DNA of 64,000 nucleotides from Solicoccozyma terricola (lineage: Eukaryota > Basidiomycota > Tremellomycetes > Filobasidiales > Piskurozymaceae), in contig BCLD01000006.1 of assembly GCA_001600875.1 (NCBI GenBank), forward strand, positions 958,711 to 1,022,710, read 5' to 3'. The translations under genes were made by a program, and so were the position numbers. Below the pieces are notes generated by a model. It was not told the origin of the DNA. It saw nothing but the letters and a program-made list of their open reading frames with translations, and did not search any database. Positions 1 through 12,600 of the stretch are shown piece after piece (position 1 is the stretch's first letter; each line of letters opens with the position of its first letter).

Positions 1-1480
1 CCCCTCCCGCTTTCAAGCACTCTCCTCTGCAAGCCGATGACTCCCGTGGATGTCTGACAATCTAAAGTGACAGAGATGCATCCATGTTTCATGGCGGCGT
101 GATCCCGTCCGCATGCTCTGCGACATCATAGAAAAGCGAAAGAAAAGTCCAGCTGTGCGCCACCACCACAACAGCTAACCTTTTAGGTTACGTTCTCGGT
201 GGTCTCACAACAATCGAGACGGGTCATCATCGATCATTTTTCCCGAAGTGTAGCCAGCAGAACAAAGCAGATCAACGGGTGTTGGAGACGTGGGAGGAAG
301 CTTCACGGATCTGACATCGAAGACAGGCAGAGGCCGCCCGCGCAGTGGATCATCAAAGAAGAGAGCTCCAACCAGGTCTTGTCTCAGTTGACGTCGTACC
401 CCTTTCCTCCCTGCTCCAAACAGAGCCGAGAGGATCGGCCGGGTGTCCAAAACGATCAAAAGGGGTCCATCAAATAAGAGGGCTGGGATACATAGAAGAG
501 AAAGATGGAAGTCGGAGCCCGTGGGAATTGCGAACATCACACAACCTCAAATACCAATTCATAGTATGCTAGGACGTCCAAAGGCGAACTAGGGGGAAAA
601 CAAAACAACAAGGACTTGTGTCTATTTACTGGGACCTATTACACCCGCCGCAACTTGTTCCAGTCCTTAACCGCATCGGTTGGAGGACCCGGAGATCAGG
701 CAGCAGTCCCAGTCTCGCTACCACCCACCACTTTCAAGTCGACACTCTCGCTCACTCTCCCCGAGCTTTGGCATCAGACAAGGAGGATTTTTCGATCAAT
801 CTGATTTTGTGTCTTTGGGTGCTTCTTTCAGCTGGCCCTGCCACCCATTCCTTCAGAAGGTCTCGGAGGCACGCATCGTCTTCCAAAGGTCTTGCGAATA
901 CTCTCGGACATCTTACCGTACCGCTTCCTTTGCAAGCTACCAAAGCCAGATCTTTCTCAGCAAGAGAGGGGAAGCGGGAAGCTGGTGACAAAGGAAGCGG
1001 TGACACCGCCAGGGGTCACTCCAACTAAAAAACGGGGTGGAAACATAGCTTCTTCCGTGAGCTTTCCTGCCTTTGTTCGAAGGAAATTGCTATAAAGCGG
1101 GGGACCTCCTAGGCGACCACTCGGATAGATCTAAGGTCCGGAAAGTCTTCGATCAACCAAACGCACATCCCTCAAGTTGAAGGACACACTGATCAGCGCA
1201 AAGGCCCAAGCATCAACAGCCGAAAACATCGACGTAGCCCGCCACCTAGCAACGAAACACAAGAGCACCGTACTCGCAACAGATCTCGAGTGTTTTTTTA
1301 CTCCAGAGAGGAGGATTCTCAAACCGATCGAATACCTGAAAAAAAGACAGGAAGATATCGCCTCAACAAAGGGAATAACTTTTGCTCATCTCGAGAACCC
1401 CTTAGGAGTGTTCGAGATCACTGAGAGCTGTGAAGTGGCATCTTCCTCTTATTTCTCCCCTGGATCAACCCTTCGCTCGA
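1..1480. other. 5' flank of HSF-type gene; no supported gene
   Basis: I find no convincing conserved reading frame here. Several short frames exist on both strands, but none shows a recognisable domain or a coherent chain of splice sites. The last few hundred bases probably hold the promoter and leader of the transcription-factor gene that starts near 1481. A frame open from 1177 to 1581 overlaps that start in a different register and is not supported. Confidence 0.5.
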
Positions 1481-4400
1481 ATGCAGCCAGTCCCCAATTC
1501 AAAAGTCCCCCATTCAACCCCTTCGCCGATCACCTCAAGTCATACTGGCTACCGCCAAGGTACATCCACTCGCCGAACTAATCCAACGTCAAGTCGCAGC
1601 CGTGCGAGAAGACAATCCAAGAGTCCGAAAACTCCGACTATAAACCATCGAAGTCCCTATCAATTGAGGAAAAGAAGATCGGAACCAAGGTATCCGCGTG
1701 AACAGACCGGCACATCTTCACCGACGTTGTCTCAATCGTCGGCTTCATCTACTAGATCAACCAATATCCTTCCGCCGTCGTTGATCAAGAAGAAACCACA
1801 TTCCGGTCTGACAATCAAGTCGGAATCTGGAATGTCAAGTCCGGGCGCTCCTTCTGAAGAACATCAGAAGCGAGCTGCACTTCACCCAACAGTATCACCA
1901 ACAACACAAACAACAAGCATGGGCATTCCAGCATTCACAACGAGTGAGTTCATTTTTTCCCTTCTTTTTGTCTATAATCCTCCTTGTCTGAAACACTCCT
2001 CTTATATTTGACACTGTGTCGTAGCATTACCTCGCACAACTCAAGCACAGCATGAATCCACACGAGAGAGACGGTCGAGGTCAAGGTCCAGTGACGAGTC
2101 GGGTGCGATGATGGAAGCGGCCGGGAAGAGGTTGGCAAAGAGGCCAAAAATCGAGGGAGTCCTCGAGTCAAGATGGAGTGAAGAGAGAAGTGAGCAGAGC
2201 AGACACGAGAGACCAAGCCACTCGGGTAGAGTAAGTGGCAAAAAATCATTCTGAAGGATATTGAGCGAATGTTGATGGGTAAATCGCGAAACAGGAAACT
2301 CACTGGCTGCCACCTCTTGAGACGGAGGAGAGACTTGGACTTGGACACCGGAGAGCCTCAGGACCAATAGAAGACCTACCACCACTCACCACACGCTCCG
2401 CTCTTCGTGGATACGGCGCGACCTCGCCGGCGCCGCACGAACAGGAATATCGGGCACATCCAGCGGGTCAAGCCCGAACAGAATCGCCCCTCACGTATCA
2501 GCCAGACGAGCGACGTTCGAAAGCAAGGAGGTCCAGTCTCGAGTTGCGTTCCGCCGACCAGTCGATAGACCCAAGCCGACGACAGCTTCCAGCAGTCTAT
2601 CATCCTGGATACTCGGATGATCCGAGGCGACCGATTGCGGCAAGTGGCTATGCAACCGTCCTCGGTCCTCCTGTCTCGACTGGAGGTGGATCTCTTCCAT
2701 TTCCTGGTGCTGCAGGGTGGTCTTCCGAGCATCCTGCATCGGTGGACCCACGTTTCCCCCGGCGAGGGACAGCCACGGCCAGCAGCAGTGGGTACGGTGC
2801 GTCACCACATCGGTCACCGCCTCAACCGACGTACTTTGAAGAGAGCCGAGAGTCGGTCCACTCGACCTCGGCCGTAGCGAGGAGGATATCGTCATCACAT
2901 CCTCAGGCGACGATCCCTGTCGCTGGGTCTTCATCTGCGATACAAGCCAGTCAATACGGCAGTCCATCGATATCTACTGACATGGATGAGAAGCTCGGAG
3001 AGGGGTCTACGGCGACATCGGGCGGTGGCAAGACTCAAGCGGTATTCGTGAACAAGCTATATACGATGCTCGAAGATCCGTCAATCGGTCAAGCTGGATT
3101 GTTGAGGTGGAGTGACGATGGAATGGGCTTCATTTGCCCTAATCCTGCCGAGTTTGCCAGGTTAGTGATCGACGTGTCGGTGATGCAGTGACACGATCTG
3201 ATGTTGTATTCGTAACATAGAACCATTCTGCCCCAATTCTTCAAGCACAATAACTGGCACAGCTTTGTCAGGCAGCTCAACATGTACGGTTTCAACAAGG
3301 TGAACAGGGCTGGATGCCGCATTTCCCGGATCTAGATCATGATTCTGACCCCATCCATCTATACAGGTCAACGACGTATTCCAGAGTCTCAACGCCCCGC
3401 CAGACGCACCTGTCCCATGGGAGTTTCGCCACACGATCTTCCGTCGCGGTGATCCCGATGCCATCTCCCGCATCAAGAGGCGGTCCGTCAAGAGCAACAC
3501 AGCTGCTCGAGAGCAGCAAGCCCATGCGGCTGCTGTTGCAGTCCACGCCGCGTCTCTATCTCGTTTCGGACAGACCCCCGCCGCCGCAGAGAGACGTATC
3601 GAGCGCGAAGACCCTCGCCACCCAGGCACCATTCCACCTCCGCAAGCACGAGCTTTGCCATATCACCAGGCTCCCCCATATCTACGGAGGCCCATGCAGC
3701 CCCCTATCTTAGGCGTCGAGTGGAGAGAAGACTATGGGCGAGGGCCCAGCGACGTGTCGATCCATCCACCACAGCAAGGAGAAGGTAGATTAGTCAACCC
3801 GCTGGTTCCGCCTCAGATGCGCCCGCCAGTCTACCTGCCTGCGCGACAGTTGACTGTGTCCCCGCTGCGCACTCCAGGCTCACTTGAGTATGGACCATAT
3901 CCACCGGCGCGACGTATCTCGCCCCCAGCTGAAGAGCAACCGACCTATGAGCGATCTGGTGCCCAAGCCGCCCTGGGGACCAGCTCCGGTCATTTAGGCA
4001 TTCGCGCTGAAAACGTGATCCACGATTCGGAAGAGCTGAGTGACAATTTGACCGATGTTTTCTCGAGGGTGGAAGGGAACCGGTTGAATACGGCGACGCT
4101 GCTCAACAGTGTGTTCAGCCGCTTTGGGGACAGGCTTAGTCCGGCGGAGCGTGAGTGTCATCGCATTTTCTTTTCTTTCTTGTTGAAACATTGCCACTAA
4201 CCCATTTTTCTACATCGCAGTCGAAGAGATCCGAAACCAGTGCATGCGACTGGAACAAGCCGGTATACACGCCGTCCAGGCGGTTTCGACTTGCCTGTCC
4301 GACTCCAACCGCCTCAGCCAGAGCCTTCGAATCCTCATGGATGATCCGGCAATGCGTGGGGTGGTTTCAAGGGAGCATTCGGTCGCATCAGAGTCTGGTG

Positions 4401-4686
4401 AGTTCGCGTTGTTTCTCGTCATTGACGAGGGTGTTTTGTTCGAGTGGGTGATTGACAATTCCGTTCAACAGCTCCGTCGCCGGAAGTCACCCACTTAAAG
4501 GCCGGGGGTACTGGGACAGGCACGTCCAGTAAGGAAACAAGTCCTGCGATTGTGGGTAGAAGGGAGAGTGAAGTGGAGGCTCCTATGGAGAAAGAGAAGA
4601 AGGAACAACTGAGGAGAAAATCGACGGGTGATGATCAGGCTACGGAGAGAGCTAGCGGGAGTGATCTTCGTGATCTGTTGAACTAA
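1481..4686 (+). CDS. HSF-type DNA-binding transcription factor
   Basis: A heat-shock-factor-family regulator that would act in the nucleus on HSE-like sites. The N-terminal third is Ser/Arg/Pro-rich and low in complexity. The HSF winged-helix domain is split by two introns. It begins around 3028 with [16 protein letters not shown], continues through [16 protein letters not shown] and [12 protein letters not shown], and ends near 3450 with [11 protein letters not shown]. The recognition-helix block [10 protein letters not shown] is the family signature. Introns are at about 1945-2025, 2231-2295, 3162-3220, 3301-3366, 4151-4220 and 4399-4471, all GT-AG. After the domain come a Pro/Arg/Gln-rich linker and a short helical region near 4222-4390. 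The ATG at 1481 opens the first exon that splices cleanly, and an upstream start is possible. It could be the Hsf1 orthologue or a Sfl1/Mga1-type factor; the domain alone does not decide. Confident on family, not on name. Confidence 0.85.
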
Positions 4687-4832
4687 GGCAAGCAGGAGAG
4701 TAAGAGGTGACGTCAACGAGATGTGTGTCCTTTAAGTTACGTTGGCAAATTCCATGGTCGTTGCATGCATGAAAGAAGAGACCAAAAAGTGATATACAAC
4801 ACGAGATGGAGGAGCCCAAACTCTCAATCGAC

Positions 4833-7209
4833 CTATATCATGTCCTCCCCCTCGGTTTTTGTCTTGACGTCGGCATTGGCCGCGCTGGTGGTTCGTAGCC
4901 ATCAGCTGCCGATCCACATCCGTGATCCCCCCCCCCCCCCCCAACACATCGCCTCAAAGCAACTCACGCTTCAAACGCCAAACTAGTGTTGAAATACTCA
5001 TTGGGATGATTGACCGTATTCCCATTCCCTAACCCTTCACCTTTCTTGACGTTCCCTGGATGCGTCAACTCGAAAACCCGAGTACAAGCGATGTGATAAT
5101 GCGTTTTCCTGACTGAATCGAGGACTTCTTTTAGTTCCGGAGAACCCATCGATATCGCGGGATAGGCAGAGGTCAAGAAGGTGGACAAGACGTCGGGTGA
5201 GAAATGACGATATGGACAACCGTGGGAATCTTGAGGTCCCGGTGTATTCTGAGTGAGGATTTGTTGGCAGCTGGGGGGAATATGTTAGTGTTGAATTTCA
5301 GTTGCATTGCCTTTGAACACTCACCTCTTTGCAGGGTAATTCGCTCTCTTCCCTTCCTGACCATAACTGTGCCTTATGTTATACTTGTATTCTTTGTTGA
5401 ACTTGTCATCCGAGATAGTCGTCCCAAATGCCTTTCTCCAATATACCAGAGCTTCTTCCAACGGCAACCCTAAAGCCTAGTAGAGCATGCAAAACGTTTT
5501 TCCATTCCATCAGCTTTCACTGACCCCCGTGTTGACTTTTTCTCGTCAAAGAACGAACCTTTAAAAACAACCCGAACTGCAATCTCCCGAAATGCTTCAA
5601 ATGTCTATCCTTTTTCAGTCTCTGCCATAAATGATACTGACACGCTGGAAAATGTTTCGATGCGAATGAATCGATCATATCGGCTGTTATTATCGCGGTT
5701 GATGAACCGTCTGTTGGACCGAAGAACGTGTTGTCAGATTGAAGATTTGATAAAAAGGAAGAAGCGAGGTGGGAGAGGATAGGGAGCAGTCGATCGTCTT
5801 CGTCCATTCGCGGGAGGGATTTAGCTGTAAGCTAGAGGATAAGAACAGGCCGCATGGGCATCAGGACTGGATCCACGAGAAGAAAAAAAGAGGGAAAAGA
5901 CGACGACGTTCTCACCTCTAATGCTGTTTCCAATTTCGATTTAAAAGCTTGTAGAACCAAACTGATCTGTAGACTTTGAGGTACGTATGCGTTTCCACCT
6001 TTCACAAACACTCGTCTTGTCGCTACGAGGTCTGGTACTGTATACCACGGGACCTTGGTGGGTGGGACCGATAAAGATTTGAAAGTCAGATGGGGTGGTG
6101 GTTGGCGAAGCTGGGGAGGAAAACATACCTTGAACCATGACTCTGCTTTAAACTGCTCATCCTTTGTATTCCAAGGCATACAAACTCTCAATTCGTTTGA
6201 ATACAACTGTTGTTCCGCCGCATCCACATTCTCCCAATCCAAATTCAAACCTTTTAAAAACGCAATCCTCTCATACCTATCATCATTCTCAAACCTCCAT
6301 TTAAACAATTCAGTTTCACATCGAACGAACTTTTCACGCAGATCAGGGGATCTACAGAATGATAGACGAAGGATCCAATGACCTAATTCATCTGCTCGAC
6401 GTTCTTCGTCGAGTGGCATGTTTCGAGCTGTATTTGAGGAGAGAGGGAGGTGGGATTTGGCTTGGAGAGCGAGGAGAGGAGCGAGTTGGGTTGGAGGTAG
6501 GGACCGTTCGAATAGGGAGTGGATGTTGGTGAGTACTGGTGGAAGGTATTGGGTCAGTGCGGTTGATGTGAGGGAAGGGAAGGGAGGGAGGGAGGGAGGG
6601 AGAAAAGGTGTCCCACCTTTTAGTCGTGCGATCGCAAAGATCTCGAATTCTTCCAGTGTGATGTCCATCGTTGGTGGTGTTTGGTAGCTATTGGCAAAAT
6701 CCACATGAACAGAGTCAGTAACGAAACCAACGTTTTCCCGTCGTTCGCAAGACAATAGTCTTCGAATGGTTGCTTTGCGAGAACACATTCAGCTACGCAT
6801 TCGAGTGATCACTACGTCGCAGGACGGTAGTTTTCGCTCCGCGGAAGAGAAGAGATGAATGCTCGCTAAGCTCGCGGAGATGATGAATGTTCGCTATGCT
6901 CGCGAAGAGAATGAATGCTCGTAACGCTCGCAAAGACATGAGTGCTCGCTTCGCCGCGAAGACAAAAGAGATCAATGCTCGCTTCGCTCGCGGAAGAAGA
7001 GTTCCCTGAAGGGAGCCTAGTCTTCGCTCCGCGAAGAGATGAATGACTCACAAATTCAACCTATACGGCCACCTAGAACTCGACTGTCCCCCACCCGGCC
7101 CCCCATCGCTTCTTCTCCGTGCTAGTCTGACCTGTACCGCTGGATCGACTGATGTGGACGTGGATTGATGATTGAGTGATGCGGATGGACGAGATGTTGC
7201 CTTGAACAT
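4833..7209 (-). CDS. DNA primase large subunit (PRI2)
   Basis: Regulatory subunit of the Pol alpha-primase complex that helps make RNA primers in the nucleus. The N-terminal part carries DITLEEFEIFAIARLK after a YQTPP segment, as in eukaryotic PRI2. The middle has VPWYTVPDLVATRRVFVKGG. The C-terminal iron-sulphur domain keeps all four cysteines expected to bind 4Fe-4S: in HFPACQYHL, in PAKSCQQIL, in GCPYRHFSP and in YHIACTRVF. The typical LPLEEALVYWRKAF and NIRHSYGQEGKR blocks lie near 5340-5460. Exon 1 ends with the PYRLNF run before the first intron. I took the ATG at 7209 because MFK resembles yeast PRI2 starts; 7263 is an alternative. A last small exon (about 4833-4884) follows a GTGAGT donor and ends in GEDMI. 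Intron 1 (about 6690-7052) is unusually long and filled with a 30-bp repeat. Confidence 0.93.
4927..4942 (+). repeat. poly-C tract in last PRI2 intron
   Basis: A run of 16 C (G on the transcript) inside the last intron of PRI2. It is one of several similar tracts in introns of this window. Confidence 0.9.
6780..7045 (-). repeat. intronic array of ~30-bp repeat, copy 1 (PRI2 intron 1)
   Basis: About six imperfect units of 26-34 bp fill PRI2 intron 1. On the plus strand each reads roughly GAATGCTCGCTnnGCTCGCG followed by AAGAGAT. Examples start near 6860, 6887, 6911, 6938 and 6974. Flanking half-units carry TCTTCGCTCCGCGAAGAGATG. The unit contains short inverted repeats of GCTCGC/GCGAGC. The same unit occurs in reverse orientation at 7676-7935. 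Confidence 0.85.
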
Positions 7210-7382
7210 GGTGGGGAGTGGGTGTGACTGCGTGCGGTGTGGGATGCTGCTATCGATGTCCATCCCACCAACCTGCTATCCTCTTTCCAACGCGTCCCTC
7301 CTAAGTAATCACGCGTGGATGACATAATCAATCTCTCGCCACCGCCACCGCCACTCTCGCCACCAATATTGTACAACATAGC

Positions 7383-9390
7383 TCAATCACCAAAATTCCC
7401 TCCAACCTTCTTCACCAAGAACTCCCCATACCTCACCCCCACATACCCACCCGTCTTAGTCCTCCCCTTCCTCCTCCACAACCCCTCAGCAGCCTGTACA
7501 CGTAGAGCAGCTGGTAACGGCTCGATGAACGCATAGAACGATGGCTCATAGAAGAATGGGAGGGAGACACGGTACGTCGGGGATCGATGGATTACTCGGT
7601 GGAGGGTGGATTGGTATAGGCCATTCGACCAGATCTCCCACTGTTGGGGGGGGGGGGGAAGGAGGGGCGAACGGAGTGAGCATTCGTTGTGAGCGATAGC
7701 AAGTGGCCATTCTCTTCGCGAGGATAGCGAGCATTCATCTCTTCTGTCTTTGAGAGCATAACGAGCACTCCCGTCTTCTTCGCAAGGGAAGCGAACACTC
7801 ATTTCCACCCGAGGGTAGCGAGTATTCATCTCTTCTACCTCCTTCTTTGCGAGCGAAGCGAGCATTCATTCATCGCGAACATACCGAGCACTCATTTCAT
7901 TTCTCTTCTCTCTTCGCGAGAGATGGCGAGCAATAACCTTCGAGCAGAGTGAGGTATACTCTCTCCCTGTCGCGCTGGAAACCAGGCTCCCGCCGTCTTG
8001 CCCCGCACGCGCGCGACTTGAAATAGGGTTCGAAGAATGGACCCCCCCAGAAAGATCCTCACCATCTCACCGACGTTCACCACCACACAACCTTCCACAG
8101 GATCCGCATCTATCCAAGTCCCATTCCCATCCCCTTCCCCATCCCCATCCCCATCCGACAACTGCTTCGTCATCGTAGGATCAGGTTTAGGTCGGAGGTA
8201 TACTTGTAATGCTTGAGGTGTTGAATCTGAAAGGAGGAATCTATGCGAGGTGAACGATCAGCGTTCCACGTGGTGAATGGTTGAGTGAGGTGATATAGAA
8301 CCAACGTAAGACATCCGTAATCTACATTCTCGCCCCCCAAGCAAATCAAACCAATTTATATTTTCAGCCTTCTATTCCCCCTAGTCGCACGATCATCCAG
8401 TGTTGTTGGGTCATCAGACACCCACCTTTATGAGCACCACAACTTATCCCTTCAGCTCCCTCTGGTAATGGCGGATATCCAATTACTCTCATCACCCAGA
8501 ATGAATCATCGATCTTTGATTTCAAATCATCCCATTCTTCCGGTGTCATTTGTAGTCCGTCGGCCATGCTGGGAAGGTGGATGATGGTGGTGGTATAAAA
8601 GCAACGTTGACGGTTAAAGGGGAAGGCGGGAAAAAGAATGGGAAATCAGTGTCCCGGCATCGGCGGGGGATTTCAGGGCGACAAAGCAAGGGGGGGGGGG
8701 GGGGAACGCTCACGCTCGCATAACAAACATTCCCAACGTCTTCATCTTGGTCATCCATCGTGAAATCATCGGTTTAAACTCTTCAGGTTCATCTGGCCAT
8801 TGATTCTCACCGCTGTTTCACAGCAATGCAAAAGGTTTGGGATGCACAGTGATTGGGATTTGTGAGAAAAGAAAACTCCATGTTTGTCTCTCCCTCTCTT
8901 CTCTCACCTCAATGGAAGGTTTGACGTGTCTGTGCCAGGTGGATACGGAGATGGAGCGTAAAAATCTATACCTTCATGGTAATCTGATAGTCCTTGTGTG
9001 ATATTTTGATTCAATTTCTGATAACCTACTCAACCCCCACAAAAACAAAAGACGCAGAATGATCTTAGCTCATTGGTGGGTCGGAGGCCTTTGACGGATT
9101 TTCACCCTCAAACACTCGAATAGCTAACCTCTAGCACCATCACTATTCTTCAATCCTATCTTCTCCTTTTCCTTCTCTGGTCTTTCAAAGAAATCTTGAC
9201 AGACTCGAAGCATTTCTAGTGTTTCTTGCTTGGAAATGTAATCCAAGTCGTCGATGCGGAGGTAGAAGAATCCGTAATCCCGACATGCGGAGTGTAGCGC
9301 TTGGGCGGTGATGCTACGGGAAGAAGGGGAGGAGGAGGAGGATGTGTACGGGGCGATGGATATGATAGGAAGGGCTGTAGGAGCTGACAT
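7383..9390 (-). CDS. 2OG-Fe(II) oxygenase, isopenicillin N synthase-like family
   Basis: A cytosolic-type iron/2-oxoglutarate oxygenase; the substrate cannot be read from sequence. Exon 1 (9390 down to about 9128) gives the N-terminal DIOX_N domain: LPIISIAPY, then DYGFFYLRIDD and FFERPEKEKEKIG. Later exons give LNQNITQGLSDYHEGIDFY (near 8950-9030), DDSFWVMRVIGYPP (near 8490), and the HxD iron motif split by an intron as GAHK|DYGCLTL. The second His is in LYQSTLHRVIH and the 2OG-binding Arg in YRVSLPFFYEPSF, close to the C-terminus. All ligands are therefore present. The intron between VVVNVGEM and WEIWSNGLY (about 8058 to 7642) is long, carries the 30-bp repeat array and ends in a poly-C stretch just before its acceptor. 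Family members include antibiotic, alkaloid and nucleobase oxygenases. Confidence 0.9.
7676..7935 (+). repeat. intronic array of ~30-bp repeat, copy 2 (oxygenase intron)
   Basis: Seven or eight degenerate units, consensus near TCTTCGCGAGnnTAGCGAGC followed by ATTCATC, lie in the long intron of the oxygenase gene. The plus strand here reads like the minus strand of the array at 6780-7045, so the two arrays face each other about 0.65 kb apart with the PRI2/oxygenase intergenic region between them. Confidence 0.85.
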
Positions 9391-9635
9391 TGCAGATGAA
9401 GTGGACGGTGAGATGATATAGATCACATTTCGCACTTAGGACATGGAGAGATCTACGTCGCGTGGCTAGAGATAAGCGGACCGCCACCCGGATAGCGTCA
9501 CGTGCAGAGAAGCGGTTCGAGGTGGACACGTCATCAATGCGCGGAGGGTGATGATCTGCGATACATTCCTGATCTACATGCCCCTTTCCTTTACAACGTG
9601 ATAAACCCTATATGCATTCGGCCCCCTTGTCCGAT

Positions 9636-12600
9636 TCATTTCGGTTTCGCCAACACCTGAGGAGCATTATCTATCATCCACTCTACGAATAATGCTTTGC
9701 CGCCCTGTTTTGGGAGTGGGAGATAGCGTTAGGGGAATGAAGTGAGGGTGGGGTAAAGACAACTCACTGTATCTCCATATCCTCGAGCTGGGTCTGGTGA
9801 ACGCATCAACGTGGCTGTTGGGGAAGGCATAGGGAGGGGGGGAGGGGAAGAGAGGTCATTCAGTTCCTTCCAGTCCACCTCATCATCAAGGGGAAGACGA
9901 CCCAAAACTCACGTCCGAAAACAACACCCAGATTCCTAGAGTTCATAAAGTTCTCTTGACTGAAATTCTTGACACTAAGACCATGAACAAGTTGAGGGCG
10001 TCAGCAGAGCAAATCGGGCATGCCGCCACCTCCGAAGAGTCTCCACTCACCGGTTGAGATGCAGCATGAGAACTCGGAGAGTGTTATAATGATCTACTGG
10101 AAGCTGATCTATCAATGAAGACAATGTTGCGGACTTGGAGTCCGGGTCTTTGATGCCTGGTGCGAGAACAATTTGTCAACGCAATCCCGAACCCCCCCCC
10201 CCCCACGAAGAACCCCCCCCCCCCCCCCCCCCCCCCCCCGGCCCCCCCCCCCCCCCCCCCCCCCGAGCGGCTGAATAAAGCACTCACTGGCAGCAGCCAC
10301 CAAATCTTCATGCAATTTGTAAGTTAATAGTGGATCTGGAAGTGTTCGGAAATATGATTTCATGACCGATGTTACCGAGTTGATATCGTTGAATTTATCC
10401 ATATCCTGAAGATCAAACGAGTCGTAGTTGCCTCGATCGAACAACTGGGTGATGTATTTGGATAGGGAAGAGCCACCGGTCTTACGATAAACCCCTTCAT
10501 AAGTCATGGCTGATAGGTAAGGTAGAAAAATCGATGCATCAGCATAGCACGAAATCTTGCAACTGAGGGTAAGAAAACTCACCCTGAGCTTCGACCGCCT
10601 CTATGCACTTGGTCACAATCACCGGAACAGGTTGTCCATCTGTCTCAATCTGCTCTGACAATTCTCGACCGAACATGGATGGGGCTGAGGTTATAAATGC
10701 AAGTCAGTTCAGAGCCGCTAGATGGGGTAATCGGTAAAAATAACTCACGAGCATCTTCCGCTGGGTCTTCTCTGCCGAGTCCTAAGCCTGTTGTAGCGGC
10801 ATTGCAGATCGTGTGAAACTTGTCGACACATTTCGAATGACAGACGATCCCGCAGACTGACGAAAGAGCAAAAACGGGTTCGTCGATCGCGTATGACACC
10901 AAGACGATACCCTCGAATACTCACCTGCGCACCGAAGTTCCTGCAAACCCCATAATTTGTCGCCGCAGTGCTCACATCTACTGAAACGCAGAATAGTATG
11001 CTGCTGGAAGATGTGCTCTCGTTGAACTCCGTCGTGCGAGGGCCTCGGTTTCGATTTCTCTGGCTGTGCCGAGAGTGGTTTGGGCAGTGATGCCGAAGCA
11101 GTCATCGCTTCTGGTCCCTTTGACGACTTGTACCATTTGAATTTGTTTCGAGATGGGATGGCTTGTTCCACGCCGTCTGGACGACCATTGCGTGAACTTC
11201 TGCCTGCATCCTCCTGGTTCACCTCAAGCAGGGTAATCGTCGTAGCGATCGAGGACATTGAGGGGGAATTGCTCATGTGATGCTTACTGCCGCGCAGAAG
11301 CGATGTTGGTGGACGATTACGAGCCAAATTATCTTGCAAGATTTCGGCTTGACGTGCCAGCCGACTATTCAGCTCGGAGAGCTCCCCATTCTTGGCTGAG
11401 AGCGCGGCTGATTCTTCTAGGAATATTTTGCGAGTATCCTTCAGCTCGCTGATTTCGCGCGAAAGACACTCGCGTTCCGCGCTCAATGGCTCCAGTTCGT
11501 CCGTGTATTTCTCCTTGAGCTTGTTGAGGCGATTTGTCAATGAGCGAGTGAGCGTGGAGGTCACCTTTGCTGGGTCGCCATCGCGGAAAGTATCGTCACT
11601 GCGAGGGACATAACATGCTCAGAAAGGCCATACTAACAGGCGAATTAGCGTCACACTCACCGCTTGGTGGCTTCCAACTCTTGGACTTCCGCTAAAGTAA
11701 CGTCCCTCTCGGCTTTGAGCTTGGAAATATCCTTCTCCAGCCCGCTGAGATTTGTCGCTAGATCTTTCGACTGACGTTGAAGATTGGCCTGCCGTCGTTC
11801 GTCCATGGTAATTACAGACAGTCGCGCGGTTTTGTCATGGACCTGAGCTCGAAGCCTTGACACCTCGGCTTCGGCTTCCAGTCGAAGTGCGACTTCTCGC
11901 TCATACTCGTCCGCTGCCACCGAGAGACCATCGATATAATGCTGCGAGGTTCGCTGCAAAACATTGGTGCTCAGGCGTCGTCTAGATGCAATGTCAGAAT
12001 TGTGTCCTCTCACCTTGGCTCCCATATATTTCATTTTCAAGCTCGAAACTGTGTCACCGAGAAACTGGATCTCACCAACCGCCCGTTGTAAGATAGACAC
12101 GTGGATATCGATGACATCCTTGTCAGACGAAGACGCGCTAGCGAGCAGTGCCTGCAGGACTGGCAGAGCGCTTTCTGGCCCAATTTCATGAGAATGGTTC
12201 AACGACGAGTACGAATCTTCCGAGTCCATCCTGTCGATAGGGTATTTCGCCGACAATAACATGTCATTGTGGCGTTCATGAGGGTAGTTGGTTCTGTCGT
12301 CGGGATCCTCCACCGTATTGCCAGCAGGCCATAGAGATGGAGGTGCAGGGATAGGGTCGACTGGCGAGGTTGTAATTGACCCCGGGTTCTCGATATCAAG
12401 CTGCTGGAGTTCCGATCCATTGCTGGCGGGAAGGGCAGCGGTCTGAACAGTCACGGTGGGATTCGATGACTCGAAAGACGACTTTGATGAGGACTTTAGC
12501 AATTGAGCCTTGTCCGTTTGGGTTGAGGCCGACGGCTGTCCTTTCTTTCCCGGCGATCCATCCTTCAGAAGCAACGCAAAGTCGGGATCCGATAACGAAA

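Noticed and set aside
6780..7045. CRISPR-like array
   Set aside because: Units are imperfect, lack unique spacers and lie in a eukaryotic intron.
7546..7865. Minus-strand frames with MLASLAKK-type repeats
   Set aside because: They are translations of the intronic 30-bp repeat; the oxygenase needs this stretch spliced out to join NVGEM to WEIW.
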